DNA from: Atopsyche davidsoni
Taxonomy: Eukaryota > Arthropoda > Insecta > Trichoptera > Hydrobiosidae
Length of the DNA: 64,000 nucleotides
Assembly (NCBI GenBank): GCA_022113835.1
Contig: JAILWY010000023.1
Coordinates: 5,022,001 to 5,086,000 of the forward strand
Direction of reading: 5' to 3'
The notes under the pieces were generated by a model. It was given only the letters and a program-made list of their open reading frames with translations. It did no database searches and was not told where the DNA came from. A program made the position numbers and the translations under genes. Positions within the stretch are counted from its first letter, which is position 1. Each line of letters opens with the position of its first letter. Positions 20,301-32,300 of the stretch are shown piece by piece.

Positions 20301-21922
20301 AAAAGATACGAATAGAATTTTCTCTACGAGTTAAAACATTGGATGAATGTATACCCCAGGGGGGAGGCTGGAGAGCGAAACCACATCTCCCTCCCTCTAC
20401 AACCCCCTCGCACTATATATGCTAAACTATCCCTGTCTGCGACGATTTCACACAAACCTGAGAATATGCAAGTATACAAATACATAAAGTCTATAGATGT
20501 CTGTATGTCTTGTGCAAGAATGAAATTTTTCAGGTTTTTATTGACTTGAAGATAGTACAAAAATGTCCTTGTTTTTATCTGAACTTTTATTAGGCAATAA
20601 ATATGATAATACCACATAACTCGAAAACTTATTTTTAAAACAGTATTTGGAAGTTATACTACCACATTTGCTATATGATCGATTTTTTTCATTTTTAATA
20701 ACAAACGAGTATTAACTATTAATGAATTAAGATAACTTTTTAATTACTAGTATTGTATTAACTACCTTATTCATACATAGTACCTATTAGAAATAATATA
20801 TTAATTTAAAGATGCATAGATTTTAAAGTGAGACTTATTTCACCGCGTATTTAATAATATTGCATAGTTACAAAAAAAATTGTTGATATAATTTATTTTT
20901 TAAATCTAACTTTTTGGTTTTATATTGAACTGATTTTGTTGTTTCCGAGATTCGCTTTGTGTAAGAAAAGCCACAAAACATTATTCCAAACACAATTTAA
21001 CTTTTAGTGTCAAGATAAATGAACCGTAACTATAAATTATTAAATGAAATTGTATGTAAAATATTATCCCAACTAGTTTATATGATAATAAAGTATCCCA
21101 GCTTATTTAGAAAATACTCAAGTATGCAAATGCTTCATTTTTAATCCGCACTATTAAGCGAGCTCCACTACTTTGTTAATGTAGAGGCTTTAAGATGTGT
21201 TCAAGTTTCAGGATTACATTAAGCGTTTCAGTTAATTAAATTTTCTAAACAGGCGTTAATCGTTCGTAACGCCAAAAAACCGTTTTCAATTGCGGTTTTC
21301 AAGACTCATCTGCCCGGGCGCCCTGTTGCCTATTATAGAGTCTAGACAACTTTTTAAGGCTTATCAGTTAATAGCTCCGGATCGCAATATTAATATTCTG
21401 TTTTAATATTTGTGCCATAGAAATCATGCTGAGCAATATTCATATGAAAGCCACTTTCAGAATCACTGAGACAGATTGAAATTACATTTTCTTTCAATGA
21501 TTAATTCGTTTTTTTGTCTTTCATTGAAATAAGATTTAACTGCTATTGCTTTCCTATTTCTTTGTAAGTCATATATATTTGTAAAATATTGAATATACTG
21601 AAGAGTGATTAGAATAGGCTCGGAGACATAGAAAGGGTATTTTCCTTTAAAAATTACGATACTGTATGAAATATATTTTAGCACTTATTTATGATTGTAG
21701 TTTTTTTTTAAAAATATACCATACTAAAAAATATCTGTTTTGAAGAAAACAACATACCTAAATACAAATATGTCCTCAATTCCATGTATATCTTATGGTA
21801 GTGATATATTTTTATAAAAGCATTCATTATTTTAAAACGAAAAGTTATAATATTTATACTAAAATTGGTTATGTACGACAAAATTTGGGTATAAGTCATA
21901 AATTAATTACAATCCAAAATTC

Positions 21923-21929
21923 ATATATA

Positions 21930-21993
<64 letters not shown>
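21923..21993. repeat. (TA)n microsatellite
   Basis: About 70 bp of TA dinucleotides with one early interruption (TTTA). An open frame running through it is an artefact of the repeat. Confidence 0.95.
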
Positions 21994-21997
<4 letters not shown>

Positions 21998-24668
21998 CTA
22001 TACGTTACAGCAGTACAATACAAGTTTTTCCCATAATGAAGATAGTTTTGATCAATAGGGGATGAAACCCTCGTTTGCCTATTTATGCTGACAGCTTGGT
22101 TTTAAGTTTCTGATAGACTTGACAGGCACAAGGGATCATCGATAATTTTTCTCGTAACTTTACGGAACGGATAAATTATTTAATTACTTATCCAACGTGT
22201 AGTAACCGAAATATATCTAGAAATAAGGTTTTATAACCCTTGTACATATAATGTAAAGATCAAAGTATCTCAGGATTGTTTTTGAGAATAAAAAAAAAAA
22301 GTGTATGCTAACACACTACAGCTAAAATTAAGTAATGTTATAAGAGTACGAATAATTACACAATGTTTACCAACTGGAAATCTTATGGTAGCAGATATTT
22401 TAGAAATATTTTTTTAACTTACGAATAAAATTGAAATTCTTTTTTTACTACCAACATATATTGGAAAACAATAAATTAACATATAAACTATAAATTTACT
22501 ATAAACTGTTTGATATCTTAAAATGAATAAAAACTATTTAGTAACTAATCATTAAAGTGTTTTTATTTTCATTTTACATGTATTTTTAAAAAAATATATT
22601 TAGTAATTTTAAAAGAAAACTTATTTCAAACATATTTGATGCTGTAAATAAAATATTAAAAATTACCTTCAATCATATACCGCAGCCTTCCGATGCAAAT
22701 AGCTTGAGAATTTTCCTATTTGATTTATATTTCGAGGTAGATTCAGAAAACTTTCGCATTGGACGCCACGGGGGTAGGCTTCGAGGGATGGGGCAGAAAA
22801 GGAGGCACTTACTTCCGTCTCGTCTCATCTGGGTCTCCATAATGAAATATCACCGTTCGATCGATCTACAAAAATGCCGCCTGCCGAATGCCTCGGCCAG
22901 GGCTACCAACTGAATATTGAGGACATTATTTTCTGAAGAAATCTGAAAATGACACTGTCATTTAATATATGATAAATCAAACAGTGTTTGGCTGTTTCCT
23001 TATAAAATAATAAATAGATTTCAAAAATATGTTATCAAATGCAGCTTTATTGCTTTTTTAACATGATATTAAAAAAATATATATTTATTGAAGTAGTCTG
23101 TTTATTTTTAAATAATCAAAGAATGAAAAATATTTTTAAGACAGCATGTATGTATTATAGCGTGTATGGTATTATTATTTTTGAAATAATTTTCAATCTT
23201 GGTTGTTAAGGAAATCAATACTTGGAAATACTACGGATAATTATTAATAGTACAAGTTATTGAGGAAATGTATACTTTTTTTGATGCCACCAAATGAATG
23301 AAGTAACAAAATTTCACTTAAAACACAAGATCGAGGGTTTTGATTGTGATTTAACATTTGAAACACAAGAAGCTTTTACGCATTTACTCATTAAATATTA
23401 CTAAAGCAATTTTAAGTTTATTAGCATATTTGAAAACAAACGTTGTGTCCTTTATTAAAACCTCACACGACAGCCCTGCCAGCCGCCGCAGCCTTGTTTG
23501 GGATTTATTTTATAGATGTTGAGAGATAATTTTGACACAAACGAATATTTAACGGAGCTCCCGAGCACTTTGCGTTCTGCGATAATGTCTCTTGAGGGAT
23601 TAGAAGCAGTTTGTAATGCCCCTTCGCTGTCTTCCCCGGTGACGCTCCTCAGTTCCGTGTAATTTAAAAACAGATAATCACCAAAGTAAAATCGACAATT
23701 TCGTCATAGTCCGATGATTTATTTTTATTTCGAGACCTAAGTTCAAATCAATCCTTTAATAGACTCATAAAGAGATTTGTAATGTTTTGAACAAATCGAT
23801 TACTTTTTGTGTGATTTGTAATCGGTAGTTAATGATATTTGGCTTTATCTTTTGAATCATTAAAATATTTTTGTTTTTTTTTATTTATATATTGTATGTA
23901 AAATTAGAAACGTTACTTAATCACGATTAATTACTAGGCTCGAAGTCGAAGAATATTATACGTTACCATAAAAAAATTATGATAAGTGGTTTCTACTGTT
24001 TAAACTATAAATAATATAATAATTTATGCTGACTTTGTGAACCTGGCAGTTATTAACAAGATAATAAATATTAAATATAACTAAAAGCAAACATAGCGTT
24101 TTTTTTTTTAAATTATTTGCATAATTATGAGACAATAACTTTTGTCTAAAATATAAGGTCTTTAAACAGATGATTATGACGATTTTATCTCTTAATATAA
24201 TTTACGTAATAATTAATAAGCGAATACCACTTAAAACTTTTTTCTAATTAAAAAACGATCATTAGTCAACACCGGCGACTGCGTGCAATCTAAAATTATT
24301 AAATAGTTTCAAACTCCCTAGCTCGAGAGTCCCATTCTTAATGATATTCCATGTTTCTAGCAGACAAGCGAGAGTTTCTGCATATATTATTACAATCTCG
24401 ATTTGGCTAGAATCAAAATTCACATTAACGCGGCTTATTGCTTCCCGGGATTCGTTTTGCGATAGCAATACGTGGCAGCATCGCATGCGCCAAGTCTCTT
24501 CACCAAATTTTCATTAATATAAATCCACGGCCAAAGTGACAGGTTGTTATTCTTGTTTAGGATTTAAGTAAAATATCTGTTTTATGTTTTTATTTTTACT
24601 TGTCACTGCATAGAAATAAGGTTTTTTGAATCCAGGTGCTATCCGCGCTTTTACGTGTCTCTCTTCAA

Positions 24669-25592
24669 AGCAGGTTGGCGATCATCTCACTAAGAATATA
24701 TATTTATCCTGGACCAGTCTTGCTCATTTCAGCTACAGCACAAATTTCGCATTTATGATTGTTGTCTTCTTCCAAAGTATTTTTTTTTCTTGGATTTTCT
24801 CTTGACGCTGCAATATTTGATATTTATGAAAATATGACTAAAATATGATGACTTATTCTTTTTTACCGTCGTTGGGAGTTTTTGTTATTTGCGGATTTTG
24901 TGTTAGTCTCTTTCATTTATGGTTGCTATTTTAAGTGTAATGATAAATATGATCATTTGAATGATGATTTCGCCTTTGTTGTTGATGTTTTGCCAGGTTC
25001 GCCAGGAATGGTTGAGGTGGCACCAACTGCTTCAATCTCTCGGTAGGAATGTAATCAGAAGGCGGCGAAAGAATTTGCAATGTTCTTTTATTCAGAAACT
25101 ACAATTAGGAGTACGAAGTTACTACGTCGAAGGTACCAGAAGAGTGCTAAAGAGGTGACTGAGGGTCGACTTATATTGAGTTTTTGTGCGTGCCTCCGCA
25201 GCATCCATTGGAATGTGCAGCGTCGTGGGGTGTCTGTATTTTGTGGCTGCTAATACGCGAATTTCTTTTCCTATAAGTAAACAATATTACGTTGTTGGTT
25301 TTCTTTACACGTGGAACAATATTGCATTGTTGTGATTCATTCCTTTGCAGTTACTCATCGGAGACTGAACTTTAATAGATACGAATGTGGGGTGATTGAC
25401 ATCGCCACTAAGGGAAAAATATGTAAATTTCTTTTTGTTATAAATGCGACGCAAAATATCGAAAAGCAAACTACTGATTGTTATTAAAACTAAAACAGAG
25501 CTAGTTTCAACATGTTGGGGTCGGTAGAATTAAATTAGGATTCGCTAGAGCGGCCTTTCGGTGTGTCAATATTAATATGCTGTATTACACGT
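24669..25592. repeat. Partial tandem duplication, copy 1 (long)
   Basis: Begins AGCAGGTTGGCGATCATCTC and ends TGCTGTATTACACG. The same start and end recur immediately downstream in copy 2. The two copies share a left part (24669-24966 against 25593-25865) and a right part (about 25410-25592 against about 25874-26060) at high identity. Copy 1 carries about 440 bp (about 24967-25409) that copy 2 lacks, including a 65-codon open frame (24961-25158) with a basic, Arg-rich, unrecognised product. Either copy 2 lost this piece or copy 1 gained it. Confidence 0.85.
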
Positions 25593-26060
25593 AGCAGGTT
25601 GGCGATCATCTCACTAAGAATATATATTTATCCAGGACCAGTCTTGCTTATTTTAGCCACAGCACAAATTTCGCATTTATAATTGTTGTCTTCTTTCAAA
25701 GTATTTTTTTTTTCTTGGATTTTCTCTTGACGCTGCAATATTTGATATTTCTGAAAATATGACAAATATGATGACTTATTATTTTTTACGCATTCAGTGT
25801 AAGTCTCTCTTATTTATGGTTGCTATTTTAAGTGAAATGATAAATATGATCATTTGAATGATGAAACGAAGTCTTTAAGGGAAAAATTTGTAATTTTTTT
25901 TGTTGTTATTAATGCGACGCAAAATATCGAAAAGCAAACTACTGATTGTTATTCAAACTAAAGCAGCGCTAGTTTCAACATGTTGGGGGTCGGTAGAATT
26001 AAATTAGGATTCGCTAGAGCGGCCTTTCGGTGTGTCAATATTAATATGCTGTATTACACG
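25593..26060. repeat. Partial tandem duplication, copy 2 (short)
   Basis: Directly abuts copy 1 in the same orientation and matches its left and right parts with scattered substitutions and small indels, but lacks the central roughly 440 bp. The divergence shows it is not an assembly stutter of identical reads. No coding function is evident. Confidence 0.85.
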
Positions 26061-26460
26061 GCGCAGAGTTCTAGGCACTGTCGAATTATTTAGTAATCGT
26101 CGTGACGTGTAATATAATTGGCTGGCTTTGCATACATCTCGCCTGGCCGCGGCGCCCCCCGGCCCCGGCCCGCACTCTTCTGCGGCGAATCGATATCAGA
26201 TACGCGTGGGTCGGCAGCGACTCTGTCTGCCGGGGAGTCTTTCGGATTCCCCGCATAATCAATTCATTGAATTCTCAAAGTTTAACGGTTTTAATAAATA
26301 ACGACGACAATGGAGTGAAAACATAAATTTTATCAAAAAATTACTCAAAACTACGAAATTATTCTTCACTTTAAAAACAATGAAAAATTTTAAATGAAAA
26401 ATTTCAAATGAAATATATTGATTGATATGATTCAATACATTTATTAACACATTGAAAAAT
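26061..26460. other. GC-rich island and AT-rich flank, no gene assigned
   Basis: A strongly GC-rich, CpG-containing stretch (about 26125-26260) with a C/G-rich core near 26145-26170 stands out from the AT-rich background. The open frame across it (26102-26326) has no recognisable domain. It may be a regulatory or conserved non-coding element, but nothing in the sequence proves it. Confidence 0.45.
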
Positions 26461-26555
26461 GATTAAAGAAACTCTCAGAAAAATATCAACGTGACTTGTG
26501 CGGGATTCGTACCCACATCCCCAAGCTTGCGTGGCCGGTGCACCGGTACTTATCG
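26461..26555 (-). mobile_element. tRNA-derived SINE fragment, family B
   Basis: Starts with GATTAAAGAAACTCTCAG and includes AAAAATATCAACGTGACTTG, then a B-box-like GGGTACGAATCC (reverse-complemented, 26502-26513) and a GC-rich tRNA-like head through about 26550. The same order of modules occurs at 15.3 kb, and parts of it at 28.8 and 37.3 kb. I cannot identify a clear A box, so the head may be truncated. Confidence 0.65.
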
Positions 26556-28720
26556 AGAATTTTTAAAGTAACCAACGTACGTAGTATGCAAATTAAATAC
26601 ACTTACTGTGACGGTCTTAAATGTTCATCAAAAATAAAAAAAATTGTTGAAATAATTTTTTTTTTACTTTTGTATCTATTTTCTTTCTAAGAAAAAAAAA
26701 ATACGTCAACTTCAACCAAAACAAAGTGTTTATTTTAAAACTAACTCAAATAATTTACAGTAACAACATTTTTATCTCATTCAAAAGGGCACGGGAAAAT
26801 TATTCTGTGATTTACTTTAAAATATATCCAAAACATGTGATAGTCAATTTAACAATGAATGTATATGAGATGATGATTATTTTGATTTGTGAGCGCTATC
26901 GCTTTTTCGACAAAAGAATTCTGAGAGCGTTCACGTAATTTTTTAGTATATTAATATTTGTTGCATTTAAAATAGGGTTGGGGCCATAAATTAACTATCA
27001 ACTGTTTACTGATTGCCGTAAAGCATACTGAAACACATTAAAACAGGAGGTGAACCATCCCTGAATTTTCCAGTGGGGTCAGGCTCGACGGCGCAGCTCC
27101 CGGTGTGGGCGCCAGTCGCTCCGTGCAGCGCAGCCCGGGCTCGGTCAGGGACAAACTTTAAGCGCAACTTGTATCATTAGCATTGTGTGCATTTGAACTT
27201 GTGATATATTGAACAATCCAGATGCGGAGCTTTATAAAGCTCTGGAAGTATAAATTATGCATGAAAGCTTTCATATTTTAAGCCAAATTTGAACTGACAA
27301 TTGAAAACTCCAACTAAACCGTCTGGTTATAAAATTTTATGGATAAAATATTTTAGTTTTAAAATTATTTAAAAAAATAGTTTTCTAAATAAAACAGGTC
27401 ATTTATTACATTAACTGTTTCCCACAACAGTATTTTTGCGTATCAGATTATATAACGTTAAATCACTTTAAGTTATTAATAGTAACCGTTTCAAAAAAGT
27501 TTGAAACGGTTTGTTGGACAAAATGAATGCGACATTAAAATATAAAATTTGATATGATTTATCTATGACGATTAACAAAAGACTACGCAAGCAGAATACA
27601 AGATTTTCTATGTTTTTGATTTTTGTTTACGCAAAGAAATTTTGTAAAATTTATATAGTTTAAGTAGTAAAATAAATGGAATGAAAGTGGTTTTTAACGT
27701 TCAGTTAAAAATAAACAAAAAATTACAATTGTATAAATATTCTTCGAGCATATTTATGCTTTATATATTTCGCTTGAATATTTAAGCATATCTTATTATT
27801 TTTCAAAAAGATACAAAACCTTCCTTCAGCCGGAGAATTATTAAATGGCCGGTACCCGCCGGATCCCTAAAGTTCATATTTAAGCCGGAGGACAATATTT
27901 TTGGCATACAAAGCGATGGCGGGAAGCAAATATAAATATTTTGTAAGAAAAGTCCGTAGTCGAGTACCCGCCCCGTAAGTTATGGGCTGTCCCGAGACGT
28001 CAGATGACTTCAGCCGCGACCCTGCCGCTCTTTATAACAGCTTTGGGTCCACCGTAAGTTTCAAGGAACAACGCTTTTAAGGCTTTTTCGAAACAACTCA
28101 TGCGTATGCATATGAAAAAAAAAACATTGGTACCATTTCCCGGAGGTACGTATCAGTATATATTTGAAATATATTATACGTTTTATATATTAACACTCAT
28201 AAAACTATACTTTGAAACGTTTGGTTTTTTTACTGAAAGTAATTCTTAAAAGTATTTTTATAATTTACAAAATAAGCAGCAATCTAGATATTAACATAGT
28301 GCATATTTTTTTACATACATTTATTTTCTTATCTACTTTTTTATAATGTACTAAATGAGTAATCCGTGAGACCTATTGAAATCAAACAAAACCGCCACTA
28401 ATCCGGTTCGAATGCTTAATTTTTCCTCGTTCTGCATCGCTTCTGAAACCCCCTCAATACGAACCCCCATGCCCACCGGAGGTCACCCCTCGCAAAATGG
28501 GTCGCCACCGCTGACCCAGTTGTCCCGAGAGGGCTGTACGCCCCTTCATCCCCCGCCTATCAAACTTAATGCCTCGAGTACTTTCGCTACCGGTACTACT
28601 GTCGAAATGGCAGTAATGCATCCCCTTTTTCCAGGTTTATAAGTTACTTATCTTCCACATCAGCACAATTAGAAACGAGAAATAAGCGATTTTTCGTAAA
28701 ATATTTATAACAATATATTA
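26556..28720. other. Non-coding DNA with GC-richer islands
   Basis: Probably intron. GC-richer islands lie near 27055-27150, 27830-28060 and 28380-28640. The last contains an 88-codon Pro/Ser/Thr-rich open frame (28376-28642), but both strands look non-coding, without conserved motifs or clear splice sites. No gene is supportable. Confidence 0.45.
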
Positions 28721-28866
28721 TTGATTTTTTGTGAAGACCGTCTCACAAGAAGTACGATTTTGCCTATACGAGTTTTATTGATTGATAATGATAAAGTACA
28801 TCTTTTAAAATATTGAAAATTGACAGAAACTCTTAGAAAAATATCATCGTGATTTGTGTGGGATTC
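28721..28866 (-). mobile_element. SINE family B fragment (tail plus start of tRNA head)
   Basis: Contains GTGAAGACCGTCTCACAAG and ATTTTGCCTATACGAGTTTT, both of which recur inverted at 37400-37460. It then has AGAAACTCTTAGAAAAATAT and ATCGTGATTTGTGTGGGATTC, where it stops abruptly in the B-box position. It is therefore 5'-truncated in SINE sense. Comparing it with the copies at 26.46 and 37.3 kb defines the order of modules in this family. Confidence 0.7.
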
Positions 28867-29121
28867 ATTGATTATTTTCAATGTTTAAACGAAGATATAT
28901 CCGTATTTATATAATTTTATTAAAAAAATTACGCTACTTACATAAAATAATTCAAATAGTAACCACTTTTAATGATAAACACAAACTTTCGATTTAACTT
29001 CTTTTATCTAAATTGACTTTTTGTTGTGTACAACACCGTTTTCACGTTGTTCTTTTTTGCACATAAAAGTAAATATTTCTCTTGTCGAGGGACAAGGCAT
29101 TTGAATGGTGAAGATCCATTA
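28867..29121. other. AT-rich non-coding spacer between two repeats
   Basis: No open frame, RNA gene or repeat recognised. Confidence 0.5.
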
Positions 29122-29365
29122 TTATAATTATAATTATAAAAAGTAATTTTGTATTTTGTCTATACTTTTGAGTTTATTGAAATTGTTTGCATAAAAAGTT
29201 TCGAACCAATGACCGGGTCATCATCAGATACATGACTAAAACTGTTTTAGTCATGCATCTGATGATGACCCGGTCATTGGGTCGAAACTAGTTGTGCAAA
29301 TAATTTCAATAAACTCAAAAGTGAAGACAAAAATACAATGTTACTTTTTATAATTTTCATTATAA
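29122..29365. repeat. Foldback/MITE element, near-perfect 120-bp arms
   Basis: The arms meet at about 29243 (CTAAAAC T GTTTTAG) and extend about 120 bp to each side with few mismatches. Arm motifs include AATGACCGGGTCATCATCAG, TTGAGTTTATTGAAATT and AAAAGTAA, each repeated inverted on the other side. There is virtually no loop. It is non-coding. Short AT-rich flanks prevent me from naming a target duplication. It is unrelated in sequence to families A and B. Confidence 0.9.
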
Positions 29366-32300
29366 ATATTTCTCGTTTCATGTTCAGTTCTGTGTTACTT
29401 TTTAATTTTATATAAGCCAAGCTCATTAGAAGCATAATAACTCAATCTAGTATGACTGCAGTTTGTAAGTTACTTCAGCAAGTTTCTGCGTTGGGACTTG
29501 GCGGCTTAAGAGCAAATCACCCTATTCAGTCATTCTGACTCAGTGCCAGTCGGAGTTGCCGATCTCTAGTAGCTTTTGGAAAATATTTACCGATACTTGA
29601 GACGCCGCTTAGCGCGATGTTTCAATAGCCTCTCTTGACAGTATGATTAATTATATTCCTAGCGCTCATTTTTCGTTAGAAATTAACTTAAGAAAAATAT
29701 GCAACCGGAACGATATAATTTTATTTAAATAGATATTTCGTCAGTGGTATTTAAGTCTATGCACTTTTATAATACCTATGAAATCCATTCATTCTACTTT
29801 ATTATCTTTCACGCTTACGATAAAATCATTTAAGTGCCTATAAACTAAGAATTTGTTCTAACTTCCACTCTCAATCTTTTTCGCCTTATTTTATTGTTTG
29901 TAGGTGAAACTCTCGACACTCCGTGTGCTATTCATTTTTATTTCTATCGAAGTAATAGTATAAATATAATGATTTATAAATATACGCGTGTGTATCACGT
30001 TTGTGTTGATTGTATTATGGTATTTGAGCGATGGTTCTAATAATTCATAGATTAATACGCTAGTATATTCCTTTACTATGCTAATAATTTTACTGTAATA
30101 ATTTTGGAATATATACATGCATTACAGCATACCGCATACCCAAACACGGAAGATATTTCATGTGACGTTTCAGCGATGAGAGTATTTCCTGTTCGTAAAT
30201 CAACACAACACATAAGAAGCTGGTTAATGCTTCCCCAACATAAACACAGCAGTCACTCTCATACACTTTCAAGTAACTCACGCAGATTATCTTACTTCTA
30301 CATACAGCCTGTGTGAAATACAAAATTATTACTTATTTAAATTAAACTTATGAAAATTTAGAAAGATAAATATAAATGCTCTGTAATCCATTGAAAATAT
30401 TCAAATGTATTAGGGGTTTAATCAGACCTATCGATTGCTGCCAAAAGCTTATGCTTGGCACTGAAGCTCGATTTAAAATGGCCAGACAGAAAAAGCTACT
30501 ATTGATTCAGCTAAAGTAAATTGAATTCTGGATCTTGTGTTCGCTCATCTATCGATAAATATAATTATACATTTTTAAAAGATAAACTGTTCTAAAAATA
30601 ATGAATCTTTGATTTTATATGTTATAAAATATTTAGACCTGTATCGTTCTTTTTTGTTGCAGAATTTTTGTTTACTACATTAAATTCGGTTTTACTTTTA
30701 CACAAATACGTCGTAGAAAAGAATGACACGTTCAATTTATAAAACACCATGATTGAGCAGATCCTTAACTTTATCCTCTTACACTTGCAGTATATTTTAC
30801 GCTCGGCTTAGTTCAAGAACTTTACTTATTTTTAAAAATAAAACTGCTGAGAAAATTAAATTACGAGTTTTTATAGATGCGAGTGTGTCAGAATGCATAT
30901 AATTAGTTTCCCAACTATCTGCCGGCGACGCAATACTAGTTTGCGAAGCTCTGATTCTAAAAGATTTCTATCCCTGCTATATTTGATTTTAAACTCGATC
31001 TCTACAGCACTGTCCCCTTAAAAATATATTGAGCGGTTTTATCTTGTTCGAGGAAACTGAAACGAGAGAAACAAGAGTAGAAAAAGGATTAGATTACGAG
31101 CTAGCTGGAAAACAAAGTTGCATGAAGCTTAGAAAAGTTGTGTGATACGTATTTTTATTGATCTGTACTTTTATTAAATTGTAAGTATTTTGGACGGTAA
31201 CTTTTTGCTCTCTTAATCATACTTTTTAAAATATATTTTATTACGATAATTTGAAGTACTTTTCTTAGTAATTCTTTTCAATCAAAACAAGGTATTTCAG
31301 AAACCTTTTGAAGGATTTCAATCAAGCGTTAATCGACTTAAATATCAAATAACAACGTATTTTATTTTTACATGAATTCAAAAATATGAGTTAATTTCTC
31401 CAAAACATGATGTATTAATGTGTTAATACTACCAGAAACATTTTTAATCATACTACTCGTCTAAACACATTTGACCAACTATTGATGTGGAAATAATACT
31501 ATTTTTTAAGCCAATTAAAGCACTTAAACTTGAAACTAAAAAACGCTGCATATTTTTTGTCATCTGCTTTTGTATGCTCGCTAATTGTTTTATAAAAAAA
31601 AAACACTACAATAGAACGCTTAACTAAGACATATTTCTTAATAATAATTATAGTTTCTTCATCTCTCACTTCATTAATTATTAGAGCAAACATTCTCTTT
31701 GCAAATGTTTGTGAGAGCTATTAACAAACAGACATTGCAGATTAAAACTGACCTGACACTAATAATTTTATTTCATATTCATTAAAACTAATTGATCATT
31801 GAAAAACAGATAAAATCTTTCTCCCGATATGAACAATTAAAATATTAACACTATTTCGAAAAAATAAACGCCACGATTTTTTTTGTTAATTTGTTTTTGA
31901 CATATATCGTTTTGTATGTATAAAAATAACACGAATTCAGAAAGCACGGATTCCAACAAATAATAAAAAAACTATGTTTGTTATTGTTGTTTATTATATA
32001 ATATAATTAATAGGTAAAACGCAGGCAAAGGATAGTTATCGTCTCTTGTAAATATGTAACAATAGACAAACATACTAACAATGCTCACATATTATTTTCA
32101 GTATTCATATTATGAAACTGCGAACAGTAAATTTGCACTACTTACTGGGAGCTGTAATTCAGGAATTACATTTCTAAATTGCAATTTAAAATTTCCCGGA
32201 AACTAGCGCTATCCGGTTAGTTAAAAGCGGCTCGCAAGGGAACGGCGGTACTTTTCCAAGACTGGTAATGACAGCTGAAACGAATGAGTAATGAAATTAC

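Larger units (their letters stand above)
15742..24668. other. Probable receptor intron, no gene seen
   Basis: AT-rich sequence starting at a consensus GTGAGT donor. It contains GC-richer islands near 16430-16520, 17180-17360, 19740-19860, 20345-20460, 21240-21380 and 22690-22915, none with a recognisable protein. The open frame at 16364-16696 has no known features. A hAT-like terminus and a TA microsatellite are listed separately. Confidence 0.5.
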
